In this document: positions 5,973 through 13,535 of the stretch, in pieces
Position numbering within the stretch: the stretch's first letter is position 1
How the letters are laid out: every line of letters begins with the position of its first letter
NCBI GenBank assembly: GCA_030682755.1
Contig: JAUXNR010000021.1
Coordinates: 1-16,242 of the forward strand
Length of the DNA stretch: 16,242 nucleotides
From: Flavobacterium sp.
GTDB taxonomy: Bacteria > Bacteroidota > Bacteroidia > Flavobacteriales > Flavobacteriaceae
Reading direction: 5' to 3'
Program-made: the position numbers and the translations under genes
Notes under the pieces: model-generated
What the model saw: only the letters and a program-made list of their open reading frames with translations
Told to the model about the DNA's origin: nothing
The model's database searches: none

Positions 5973-8417
5973 ATGCGTACAAAATTACTATTCATTATTG
6001 CCCTATTAAGTACCATTAGTGTACTTGGTCAAAATATTGGAGATTATCGTTCAAAAGGTGCCGGACCGGTAGCTTGGAACAATGCCAACAGTTGGCAAGT
6101 TTATAATGGCACAATGTGGGTTAATGCGAGCAACTACCCCGGACAAGTAGCCGGTACTTATGCTGTTGTCATTAGAGCAAATCATACGATAGACAATCCA
6201 AATACACCAAACACGTTTGGCCCACTCACCATACTTGGTACATTGAGACTTAATGGGAATGGTACCCCTACCTATAACCTTAAAGCTTCTGAAGTTGCTG
6301 TAATATCTCCTAATGGCAGGATAAATTTTGTAACTAACTGTGACTTAGTCTTACCTGCCAATACACCATTGAGTGTATCCACTGGAGGAATGACTGTGCA
6401 AAACCCATGTAGTGCAGCGAAAAGACTTTTTATAGGTAATATCCTTTTTTCTACTTGTAATGGAAACGGCCCCGGTGACCCTATTTCATTTGAAGAACTT
6501 ATGAATGCAAACGGTACTTTATTGAGTGTAATATCTGCTGCTTTTGCAGATTGTAATTCGGCCAATTTTAACGTATCGCTTGTTCCCGGCTATGTAGGAA
6601 TTGCAGGAACCAACACAAGCTTTCAATGGACAATTAAATTGCCTGATAACAGTTCTATTAGTTCCACAAGTAACCCACTGGTTTTGGATTTAAACCAACA
6701 AGGGGAATATAAAATTGAGTTGACTTATACTACCACTATTGCCAATGGACAATATACACACACTCGAACTGTTACTTACGACAACAAACTCACTACTTGG
6801 AATGGAACATGGTCATACGGAACTCCAACAATTGACACTCGTGTAATAATTGCAGGACACTATACCGGTGATTCCTTTAGCTCTTGTTTCCTTAAAGTAA
6901 ACAATGGTGCTTCACTTACTATTAATGCAAACAAATACATTGAAGTGAACGGAAGCATTGACAACCAAGGCACCATAACTGTTGAGAACGACGGAAGTTT
7001 AATACAAGTAAGTGATGATGCCTCTTTTACAGGAAACAACATTACGATTAAAAGAACCTCTCGCCCAATGAAAAGGAGCGATTATGTATATTGGGGCTCT
7101 CCCGTTCAGGAAAATGTAATCAGTCAAATACCAACTGTTTTTGATAAGAAATTCAGATGGCAAGCAGGAGCCAGTTACAATTGGTTTGATTTAACGACTG
7201 CTACTCCTCTTCCGGGAAGTGGATTCATCACAAGGGTAAGAAACATTGCCCCTTACAATGTAACTCCTACACCTATTACCTTTACATTTATTGGTAAACC
7301 AAATAATGGTCTTGTGACTACAGGTGTTTCATTTGTTAATGCTGACGAAAACAATTATGGTAATTATAACCTATTGGCCAATCCGTATCCAAGTGCAATT
7401 AGTGCTCAGAAATTGATTGAAGAAAACAGTAGCTTATTAACCGGAACCCTTCATTTTTGGACCTCTGTAACAGCTTATACACCTGAAACGCAATATTCTG
7501 TTATGGATTATGCCACATGGAATTATAGTGGCTCAAGCTCTCCTCCTGAAAGCGATCCAAGCAATAACGCCTTAGATCCTAGAGGATTTATTGGTACGGG
7601 ACAAGGCGTATTTGTACAAGCAAAAGCAAATGGCACTGTTGTGTTTAACAACAGAATGCGTGAGTTAGACAACAATAATCAATTCTTTAGAATGGCAGCA
7701 CCCTCTGAAAGAAGTCAACCTATAAATGAAACTTCTGAAAAACACAGACTTTGGTTGTTGTTATCAAACTCAAGTGGTGCATTCCGCAACATGATGGTGG
7801 GCTATATTGAAGGAGCAACAAATGGTTATGAGGACATGTATGATGGTGTTAGTTTTACCTCAAACAACATCGATTTTTACAGTATTTTAAAAGATAAAAA
7901 ATTAGTTATTCAAGGAAGAGGTTTGCCTTTTGATAATGCTGATGAAATTACTTTGGGTTATAAAGCCCCACAAGCAGGTGTTTATCAAATTACACTCAAT
8001 GGCACTGACGGCATGTTTACCAAAGGCAGTATTCCGGTTTATATCAGAGACAAGGCTCTTAATACTTATCACAACTTAAGAGATGGTGCGTATAATTTCA
8101 AAACTCAACCCGGAACATTCAATGACCGTTTCGAATTGGTTTTTGCACAGGAAACACCAACCTATGACAGAAACGACACCATTGAGAATGACATTTCTGC
8201 ATACGGAGCAGACAAATCAATCTTTGTTAGTTCAAAAGAATTAAAAATAAAAACCATTGAAGTATATGATATCTTAGGCAAACAATTGTTTTTAAACAAC
8301 GCTATAGATGCCAAAGAATTTACAACCCCTATAAATACTACAAGTAACTCGTTTTTAATTGTAAAAACAACTTTAGAAAATAATTCAACCAGTACTAAAA
8401 AAATAATACTTCAATAA
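5973..8417 (+). CDS. Large secreted surface protein with T9SS type A C-terminal sorting domain
   Basis: An 814-residue protein from ATG 5973; an upstream ATG at 5954 meets a stop after three codons. Residues 1-20 are a Sec signal peptide ending in VLGQ. The N-terminal part (about 25-130) has the flavobacterial 'AWNNANSWQVYNG...YPGQ...VIRANHTI' pattern, repeated in weaker form near residues 275-330 (WNGTWSYGTPTIDTRVIIAGHYTG). This suggests parallel-beta adhesin-like modules. Between them is a PKD/Ig-like stretch (about 195-270). The centre contains the common Bacteroidetes motif NLLANPYPSA. From about 745 to the end (SSKELKIKTIEVYDILGKQL ... KKIILQ) lies the T9SS type A sorting domain, which directs export across the outer membrane and attachment or release. 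No catalytic motif is recognised; an adhesin or structural role is a guess. The gene is monocistronic, with a terminator right after it. Confidence 0.85.
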   Translation: MRTKLLFIIALLSTISVLGQNIGDYRSKGAGPVAWNNANSWQVYNGTMWVNASNYPGQVAGTYAVVIRANHTIDNPNTPNTFGPLTILGTLRLNGNGTPTYNLKASEVAVISPNGRINFVTNCDLVLPANTPLSVSTGGMTVQNPCSAAKRLFIGNILFSTCNGNGPGDPISFEELMNANGTLLSVISAAFADCNSANFNVSLVPGYVGIAGTNTSFQWTIKLPDNSSISSTSNPLVLDLNQQGEYKIELTYTTTIANGQYTHTRTVTYDNKLTTWNGTWSYGTPTIDTRVIIAGHYTGDSFSSCFLKVNNGASLTINANKYIEVNGSIDNQGTITVENDGSLIQVSDDASFTGNNITIKRTSRPMKRSDYVYWGSPVQENVISQIPTVFDKKFRWQAGASYNWFDLTTATPLPGSGFITRVRNIAPYNVTPTPITFTFIGKPNNGLVTTGVSFVNADENNYGNYNLLANPYPSAISAQKLIEENSSLLTGTLHFWTSVTAYTPETQYSVMDYATWNYSGSSSPPESDPSNNALDPRGFIGTGQGVFVQAKANGTVVFNNRMRELDNNNQFFRMAAPSERSQPINETSEKHRLWLLLSNSSGAFRNMMVGYIEGATNGYEDMYDGVSFTSNNIDFYSILKDKKLVIQGRGLPFDNADEITLGYKAPQAGVYQITLNGTDGMFTKGSIPVYIRDKALNTYHNLRDGAYNFKTQPGTFNDRFELVFAQETPTYDRNDTIENDISAYGADKSIFVSSKELKIKTIEVYDILGKQLFLNNAIDAKEFTTPINTTSNSFLIVKTTLENNSTSTKKIILQ

Positions 8418-8440
8418 ACAGCATAATTCTAAACCCTAAA

Positions 8441-8473
8441 AAAGGCCGCACTTGAAAAAGTTGCGGTTTTTTT
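8441..8473. terminator. Bidirectional intrinsic terminator between the T9SS gene and the biotin operon
   Basis: CCGCA (8446-8450) pairs with TGCGG (8462-8466), continued inside by CTT/AAG around a short A-rich loop. T7 follows on the plus strand (8467-8473), and a run of A (T on the minus strand) lies just before 8444. It can therefore terminate both convergent transcripts. The ketosynthase stop codon lies inside the T-tract. Confidence 0.85.
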
Positions 8474-9632
8474 ATGCCTTAACAGACAATAAAACACTCA
8501 CGGCATTTCCGCCAAAGCCAACCGCATTAACCAGTATCTTTTTAAGATCTCTTTTTTGAGATTGAGGATTTAAAAAAGGTACGTTGATGAAATGATTGTG
8601 CTGCAACATCAGTATTGCCATTTCAACACTCAAAAGACCGGAGGCTCCAAACGTATGCCCAATTTTCCATTTGTTATTTGTCAGTAGTGGAATGGTATTT
8701 CCGAAAACAGCTTGAATGGCTATCATTTCACCGGCATCGCCTTTGATGGTTCCGGGAGAATGGGTTACAATTACATCCACTTCTTCAGGAGGAATAGTTC
8801 CCAACGCCATTGTCATTGAACGTTGAAAACACAAAGCTTCCGCAGAAATGGAAACGCCATGTTGTAAAACTTCTGTTGCATAGCCAATGCCTTCCACATA
8901 AGCCAACACATTTTCATGATTCGCAATTTCTAAACAAGCTACTGCAGCACCTTCGCCCAAAACCATAGTGTTTTTTGTTTTATCAAAATCAAAGGTTCTA
9001 CAAGGATAGGTAGATGTCTCCGAAGCATAAATTTTCATGGCTCGCATTTGAGCAATGGTAAAAGCCGTTAACGGAGCTTCACTTCCTCCCACCAAAAACT
9101 TTGTAGCCAAGCCACTCTTGAGCCAAGCCACTCCATTCAAAAGAGCATGTAGTGCGGTGGAACATGTAATAGAATGCGAAATTTCAGGTCCTTTAGATTG
9201 CAAATCATGAGCCACCCAACTGGAAATATTTCCCAGCGTTGTGGTTGGTGAACTTAAGGTGGCTACCTTTCCGGTAGTTATAAATTCTTCGTGGTATTTT
9301 TCAAACAAATGGGTTGCCCCTCTTGAAGAACCAATGTTGATACCAAAATCAGCTGAGTCTTTCCAATCTGAACGAGCAACGGCCATTCTTGAGGCAAGAA
9401 TTGCATACAAAACGGTTGCATCTAATGACTTATATTTTGCGTCTGAATGGCGAAGTGCTTCAATTTTAAGAACCAATTCATTGGGCAAAGCCGAGACTAA
9501 GGCTTGCGTTGTTCCAATTTCATGAAGTGAAATTAACGATTCCTCGGAAAGGTAATTTTTCCAGATTTCTGCTGCATCATCTCCTAAAGGAGAAAAAGAA
9601 GCCAGTGATGTTATGGCAATTTTTGAGTTCAA
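8472..9632 (-). CDS. FabF-like beta-ketoacyl synthase in the biotin operon
   Basis: A 386-residue condensing enzyme, shorter than FabF (about 412). The full Cys-His-His triad is present: C157 in SITCSTALHALLNG, H291 in VTHSPGTIKGDAGE, and H326 in NNKWKIGHTFGASG. K321 lies five residues before H326, as in FabF. The FDFDKTKNTMVLGEGAA segment corresponds to the FDxDRdGFVxGEGA motif, and the GFGGNAV ending is the typical GFGGxN. It is therefore predicted to be an active KAS I/II-type enzyme and not a chain-length factor. The start is a TTG at 9632: no in-frame ATG exists between it and an upstream in-frame stop (TAG at 9663-9665), and MNSKIAITSL fits the family N-terminus. It lies 25 bp after bioA, last in the bioF-bioD-bioA cluster. 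A role in making the pimeloyl chain is inferred, not shown. Confidence 0.88.
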   Translation of the reverse strand: MNSKIAITSLASFSPLGDDAAEIWKNYLSEESLISLHEIGTTQALVSALPNELVLKIEALRHSDAKYKSLDATVLYAILASRMAVARSDWKDSADFGINIGSSRGATHLFEKYHEEFITTGKVATLSSPTTTLGNISSWVAHDLQSKGPEISHSITCSTALHALLNGVAWLKSGLATKFLVGGSEAPLTAFTIAQMRAMKIYASETSTYPCRTFDFDKTKNTMVLGEGAAVACLEIANHENVLAYVEGIGYATEVLQHGVSISAEALCFQRSMTMALGTIPPEEVDVIVTHSPGTIKGDAGEMIAIQAVFGNTIPLLTNNKWKIGHTFGASGLLSVEMAILMLQHNHFINVPFLNPQSQKRDLKKILVNAVGFGGNAVSVLLSVKA

Positions 9633-9657
9633 AAAAATAGTGTAGGTGCCTGCAAAT

Positions 9658-10929
9658 TTACACTATATCCAAGGCATTTGAAAGTGTATTGTAAATTATT
9701 TCCAATTGTTCGTTGGTGGTGATATAAGGCGGTAAAATATAAACCACATTACCAACGGGACGAAGAATGATGCCTTGGGCTATAAAAAAATTATATAATG
9801 TATTCCGTAGCGAACCATAGTAACTTGTATCTTGATTTGTGGTAATTTCTAAAGCAAAAATAACTCCCAAAACTCTAGTTGTAGCCACTCTTGGATGCGA
9901 TTGAATACGTTCTTGAAAAAGAAGATGTTGCTCATGAATGCGTTTTATGTTTTGCTGATTTTCATAGGATTCCAACAAAGTTATTGCTGCCAAAGCTGCC
10001 GCACAACCCGTTGGATTCGCTGTAAAAGTATGACCATGAAAAAAGGCTTTGGAGACATCCGTAGCTAAAAACCCTTCAAATATTTCTTGTGAAAAACTGG
10101 TTGCCGCCATGGGAATTGTACCTCCGGTTAAGGCTTTGGACAAACACATCATGTCGGGTTGTTGAATCAAATAATCACAAGCAAAGGTTTTTCCTGTTTT
10201 TCCGAATCCGGTCATTACTTCATCGGCAATGGTAAACGTTTTATGTTGTTTACAAAGCAAAAACATTTCGTCTAAAATGACTGCAGGATACATTACCATT
10301 CCGGCAGCACCTTGCACGAGAGGTTCAAAAATAAAAGCGGCATATTCTGTTGAAGCTAATAATGTTTCCAATTGTTCTAATACTGCCTTTTTGTTTTCAA
10401 AAGTAGGCACAGGAATTCGAACCACATCCAAAAGTGACCCTTGAAAAGCTTCGGTAAAAAATGAAATACCACTTGCAGCCATAGCTCCAAACGTATCTCC
10501 GTGAAATCCATTTTCAAAAGCAATTATCTTTGTGCGTTTTTCTCCTTTGTTATAAAAATATTGCAAAGAAGCCTTGATGGCAATCTCAACAGCCGTTGAA
10601 CCATTGTCTGAATAAAACAATTTTTTTTGATTGGACGGCAAAATAGAAAGTAACTTCTCCGAAAGCATAACTGCCGGTTCGTGTGTAAAACCTCCAAAAA
10701 GCACATGATCCAGTTGCATTAATTGTTGGTAAATGGCATCAGCAATGACTTTGTTGGAATGGCCAAATGGATTCACCCACCAACTTGAAATGGCATCCAG
10801 GTATTGCTTCCCGTTTTCATCCCAAAGATAAACACCTTCGCCTTTTACAATTGCCGGTAAAAGTCCAGTAGTTTGATGTTGCGTATACGGATGCCAGTTG
10901 TATTGTTGATCTTTTTGGGAAAGGGTCAT
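9658..10929 (-). CDS. bioA: Adenosylmethionine-8-amino-7-oxononanoate (DAPA) aminotransferase
   Basis: A 423-residue class III PLP aminotransferase from ATG 10929. BioA converts KAPA to 7,8-diaminopelargonate using S-adenosylmethionine as amino donor, in the cytoplasm. Diagnostic features: NWHPYTQH near the N-terminus (residues 11-18), DAISSWWVNPFGHSN (45-59, the BioA 'SSWW' motif), SDNGSTAVEIAIK (107-119), FHGDTFGAM, ADEVMTGFGKTGK with PLP-ring Asp236, and the Schiff-base Lys265 in CLSKALTGG. HGHTFTANPTGCAAA and ILRPVGNVVYILPPY complete the family pattern. Length and motifs are complete. It is third in the operon, after bioD, across a 51-bp spacer filled with an octamer repeat, and is followed by the ketosynthase. 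Confidence 0.96.
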   Translation of the reverse strand: MTLSQKDQQYNWHPYTQHQTTGLLPAIVKGEGVYLWDENGKQYLDAISSWWVNPFGHSNKVIADAIYQQLMQLDHVLFGGFTHEPAVMLSEKLLSILPSNQKKLFYSDNGSTAVEIAIKASLQYFYNKGEKRTKIIAFENGFHGDTFGAMAASGISFFTEAFQGSLLDVVRIPVPTFENKKAVLEQLETLLASTEYAAFIFEPLVQGAAGMVMYPAVILDEMFLLCKQHKTFTIADEVMTGFGKTGKTFACDYLIQQPDMMCLSKALTGGTIPMAATSFSQEIFEGFLATDVSKAFFHGHTFTANPTGCAAALAAITLLESYENQQNIKRIHEQHLLFQERIQSHPRVATTRVLGVIFALEITTNQDTSYYGSLRNTLYNFFIAQGIILRPVGNVVYILPPYITTNEQLEIIYNTLSNALDIV

Positions 10930-10942
10930 GGGTGGGTGTTTT

Positions 10943-10987
10943 GGATTGTTGGATTGTCAGATTTTTTGATTGTTAGATTTTTAGATT
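10943..10987. repeat. 8-bp-period tandem repeat (RGATTNTT), copy 2, overlapping the bioD stop
   Basis: Successive octamers GGATTGTT, GGATTGTC, AGATTTTT, TGATTGTT, AGATTTTT and a partial AGATT run from 10943 to 10987. They belong to the same family as the array at 4881-4918. The last units supply the stop codon and final Ile codon of bioD on the minus strand, so the array occupies the whole bioD-bioA junction. Confidence 0.65.
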
Positions 10988-11601
10988 AGGCGTTGGAGGT
11001 TTTCTTTGAATTTTTCGGCGTAATAGGAAATTACGTTGTTGTCAAAATAGGGTTCGTTGTCAATTCTTCCTAAAAAAGGTATTCCGGTTTTAGAAAGAAT
11101 GATGGATTCTGTCCCAAAATTTTCATCGCCTGAAAAAATGATTCCGGCAATGGAGATATTTTTGCTTTTCAACGCTTCTATAGTCAATAACGAATGATTT
11201 ATACTTCCCAGATAATGACGTGAAACCACAATGACTTTATAATCCGGTTGAATTAAGTCCATGACCGTTTCTGTTTGATTGAGAGGCACAAAAATGCCGC
11301 CGGCTCCTTCAACAACCAAATGGTTTTTAGTTTTGGGTTCTGTAATGTTTTTCAATTCAATGGAAATCCCGTCAATTGCCGCGGCAAAATGCGGACTGGC
11401 AGGTGTTTGCAAGGCATAACTATTTTTATGAATTTGCGATTTTGAATTGGAAATCAACGATTTGACTTTGTCTTTATCTGAAAATTCAATTTCTCCGGCT
11501 TGAATGGGTTTCCAATAATCGGCTTCTAAGGCTTGTGTAATAATGGCTGATGCGATGGTTTTGCCAACGTCTGTTCCTATTCCGGTAATAAAAAATTTCA
11601 T
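10981..11601 (-). CDS. bioD: Dethiobiotin synthase
   Basis: A 206-residue ATP-dependent carboxylase from ATG 11601. It closes the ureido ring of dethiobiotin from DAPA, CO2 and ATP. The P-loop GIGTDVGKT occupies residues 7-15. WKPIQAG contains Lys31, equivalent to the substrate/phosphate-binding Lys37 of E. coli BioD. ASPHFAAA (68-75) and VEGAGGIFVPL (97-107) are the other substrate and Mg-ATP motifs; AGIIFSG continues the fold. The size is slightly below E. coli BioD (about 225). It is the second gene of the operon, 53 bp after bioF, in a spacer with CGCAAAG-type repeats. Its 3' end is embedded in an octamer repeat that continues to the bioA start region, which may have eroded the C-terminus. 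Confidence 0.95.
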   Translation of the reverse strand: MKFFITGIGTDVGKTIASAIITQALEADYWKPIQAGEIEFSDKDKVKSLISNSKSQIHKNSYALQTPASPHFAAAIDGISIELKNITEPKTKNHLVVEGAGGIFVPLNQTETVMDLIQPDYKVIVVSRHYLGSINHSLLTIEALKSKNISIAGIIFSGDENFGTESIILSKTGIPFLGRIDNEPYFDNNVISYYAEKFKENLQRLI

Positions 11602-11615
11602 GGTACGTATTTAAA

Positions 11616-11644
11616 CGCAAAGTTCGCAAAGAATCAGCAAAATC
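11616..11644. repeat. CGCAAAG-type short tandem repeat between bioF and bioD
   Basis: CGCAAAGTT (11616-11624), CGCAAAGAAT (11625-11634) and a degenerate CAGCAAAATC (11635-11644) form a 9-10-bp-period array. It fills most of the 53-bp bioF-bioD spacer. It resembles 'GCAAAGTTCGCAAAG' sequences that I recall from other Bacteroidetes intergenic regions. Function unknown. Confidence 0.5.
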
Positions 11645-11654
11645 TACAAGGATT

Positions 11655-12833
11655 TTAAAGAACTTTTTTAGAATAAAGATCGTCAAAAGATTGTAACACT
11701 TTTACCAAAGCAACAATCTCATCTTGTGAATTGTACGAATGAATACAAATTCGAATGCGTTCTTTTCCTTCCGGTACGGTTGGCGAAAGAATTGCTTTCA
11801 CATCAAAACCGTTTTGTTGAATAATTTGGGCTACTTCTTTCGCTCTTTTATTTCCTGGCACTAAAAAGGTGTAAATTGGTGCTATGTGCAAATGATAATT
11901 GTGAGCATTTTGTAAAACAAAACTAAACATTTTACAATAATAATCTTGAATTAACGACGTATTGTTGGCCAGATAGCGATAAGAAACTAAAATTGTAGCC
12001 ATCGAATGAGGCGACAGTCCCGTGGTATAAATAAAACTACGGGCAAAATTTACCAAATAGGTTTTTAATTCTTGGCTTCCTAAAATGGCCGCACCGTGAC
12101 AACCTAAAGCTTTTCCAAACGTCATGATTCGGGCAAAAACCTTGTCTTGCAGTTTTAATTTTTGTACTAAACCTTCTCCGTTTTCACCCACTACACCCAG
12201 AGCATGAGCTTCATCAACAACTACGTAAGCGTTGTGTTTTTCGGCTAATCGAACTATGGATTCCAAATCAGGGGAATCGCCATCCATGGAAAAGATGGAT
12301 TCTGTAACTATGAAAATGTTGTCGGGTTGCGGGTTACGTCCCGAGGTTTCGGGAGCGGGTTGAAACTTTAACAATAAGTTTTCTAAATCAGATACATCGT
12401 TATGGTTGAATTTATAGGATTTGGCCAAACTCATTTGAATGCCATCGCGAATGGAAGCATGACACAATTCATCGTATAAAATAATGTCGTTGCGTTGCGG
12501 AACGGAACTGAAAAAACCTAGGTTGGCATCATAACCGGAATTAAAAATGAGTGCCGCTTCGGTTTGATGAAATTGAGCGATGTAATCTTCGGTTTCTGTA
12601 TATAAAACGTGATTTCCTGAAAGCAATCTTGATCCTGTGGCTCCGTTGCTTTTTAAATTTCTCTCAAGCAATAATGCATGTGTTTGATGAAAAATGTCTT
12701 CATTCTTAGCAAAACCCAGATAATCATTGGATGAGAAATCAATCAGTTTAGACGGACTTGGTAGTTTTCGTAAGGAATCATTTTGCTCACGAAGGGCAAG
12801 TTTTTTATTTAATGAATCTGGGAATGACATCAT
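11655..12833 (-). CDS. bioF: 8-amino-7-oxononanoate (KAPA) synthase
   Basis: A 392-residue alpha-oxoamine synthase from ATG 12833; the next codon is also ATG, so either may be used. BioF condenses a pimeloyl thioester with L-alanine to give KAPA. Motifs: FSSNDYLGF (33-41), SNGATGSRLLSGNH (62-75), H125 in DELCHASIRDG (stacks on PLP), TESIFSMDGDSPDL (177-190), VVDEAHALGVVG with D207 and H210, and the PLP Lys241 in MTFGKALGCHGAA. Between residues 158 and 170 there is a Pro-rich loop, QPAPETSGRNPQP. It is encoded by a GC-rich hairpin/heptad repeat and makes this loop roughly ten residues longer than in E. coli BioF. It is the first gene of the operon, with a flavobacterial promoter ending 4 nt before the first ATG. 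Confidence 0.95.
   Translation of the reverse strand: MMSFPDSLNKKLALREQNDSLRKLPSPSKLIDFSSNDYLGFAKNEDIFHQTHALLLERNLKSNGATGSRLLSGNHVLYTETEDYIAQFHQTEAALIFNSGYDANLGFFSSVPQRNDIILYDELCHASIRDGIQMSLAKSYKFNHNDVSDLENLLLKFQPAPETSGRNPQPDNIFIVTESIFSMDGDSPDLESIVRLAEKHNAYVVVDEAHALGVVGENGEGLVQKLKLQDKVFARIMTFGKALGCHGAAILGSQELKTYLVNFARSFIYTTGLSPHSMATILVSYRYLANNTSLIQDYYCKMFSFVLQNAHNYHLHIAPIYTFLVPGNKRAKEVAQIIQQNGFDVKAILSPTVPEGKERIRICIHSYNSQDEIVALVKVLQSFDDLYSKKVL
12323..12362. repeat. Hairpin with flanking CGGGTTR heptads inside bioF
   Basis: CGGGTTG (12323-12329), CGGGTTA (12330-12336), the perfect hairpin TCCCGA-GGTT-TCGGGA (12339-12354) and CGGGTTG (12356-12362) form a 40-bp GC-rich island in an AT-rich gene. 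On the minus strand it reads as AACCCG heptads and encodes the QPAPETSGRNPQP loop in frame. This looks like an intergenic-type repeat captured within a coding sequence. Confidence 0.7.
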
Positions 12834-12837
12834 GATA

Positions 12838-12871
12838 CAAATATACTAAGTTAAGATTTATCAGGTCTCAA
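12838..12871 (-). promoter_or_regulatory. Promoter of the bioF-bioD-bioA-ketosynthase operon
   Basis: On the minus strand, TTG (12871-12869), a 23-nt spacer and TATATTTG (12845-12838) match TTG-N17-23-TANNTTTG, with the spacer at the upper limit. The -7 element ends 4 nt before the bioF ATG, implying a leaderless or extremely short leader mRNA. No BirA-type palindrome is recognisable nearby. Confidence 0.55.
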
Positions 12872-12920
12872 TTACTCCCGAAAGCCTTGTATTAAAAGTA
12901 GCAAAAAAATTCAGGAAAAG

Positions 12921-13445
12921 TTAAAGACTATCCGATATATCAATCCATTTAAAATTTCCTTTTTGTGTAGCATCAAGTAAATCAATGCCTAATTTAAGAG
13001 ACAACATTCTTCCAAATTCAAAGGCATCCTCTTTATTTTCAAATTCATACATTTTATAAAATTTATTCCCTTTGTACCACAAGTTGGTTTGATAAATCCC
13101 TTTTTCTTGACTAAATATCGATATATATTCAAACACTAAAGCAGGCGTTTTTTTTACTTTACAGAAGGGTCCAACTTTATAATAGCTTAAAATCAAACCT
13201 GAATCAACAACTATTTCGATATCTTTTGTTACCGAGAATAAAAGTGCCATTGACAAACTTGGTGCCCCATAATAAAGAAATTCAACAAATTTGATTAAAG
13301 CCTCCCTACCATTATAACCTATAGTACTATAAAATAAAAACAACAAAAGCGTATAAACCGTTACGGCATAGAATATACTGGCAAGAAGAAGCTCATACCA
13401 CTTTCTCTTACCGGAATAAATCTTGACTTGATTTGTGCTTTTCAT
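12921..13445 (-). CDS. Two-helix membrane protein of unknown function, PH-like soluble domain
   Basis: A 174-residue protein from ATG 13445. I do not recognise a named family. Residues 1-17 are basic and cytoplasmic. Residues 18-40 (YELLLASIFYAVTVYTLLLFLF) and about 53-72 form two transmembrane helices. The remaining 100 residues are soluble, with alternating beta strands (IEIVVDSGLILSYYKVG, PALVFEYISIF, IYQTNLWYKGNKFYKMYEF) and one helix (EDAFEFGRMLSLKLGIDLL). This is the layout of small '2TM plus PH-like' proteins of Flavobacteriia. It is divergent from the next gene, with 90 bp between the two starts. Its 3' end lies 87 bp before bioF in the same direction, but bioF has its own promoter, so membership of the biotin operon is unlikely. 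Confidence 0.7.
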   Translation of the reverse strand: MKSTNQVKIYSGKRKWYELLLASIFYAVTVYTLLLFLFYSTIGYNGREALIKFVEFLYYGAPSLSMALLFSVTKDIEIVVDSGLILSYYKVGPFCKVKKTPALVFEYISIFSQEKGIYQTNLWYKGNKFYKMYEFENKEDAFEFGRMLSLKLGIDLLDATQKGNFKWIDISDSL

Positions 13446-13535
13446 AAATTTTCATATTTTTTGACACAAACGATAAACTTAACCTTTTTTTTTATTTATT
13501 TGTTTTTAACTAACCAATTATTTAACCACTAAAAA

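Noticed and set aside
10524..10706. Internal minus-strand frames in bioA (10524-10706) and across the bioF-bioD junction (11486-11686)
   Set aside because: They are out-of-frame shadows of bioA, and of bioD plus the repeat-containing spacer, without independent support.
12834..12920. BirA-type operator or biotin riboswitch before bioF
   Set aside because: No long inverted repeat or conserved leader is present, and the promoter abuts the start codon, which leaves no room for a leader RNA switch.
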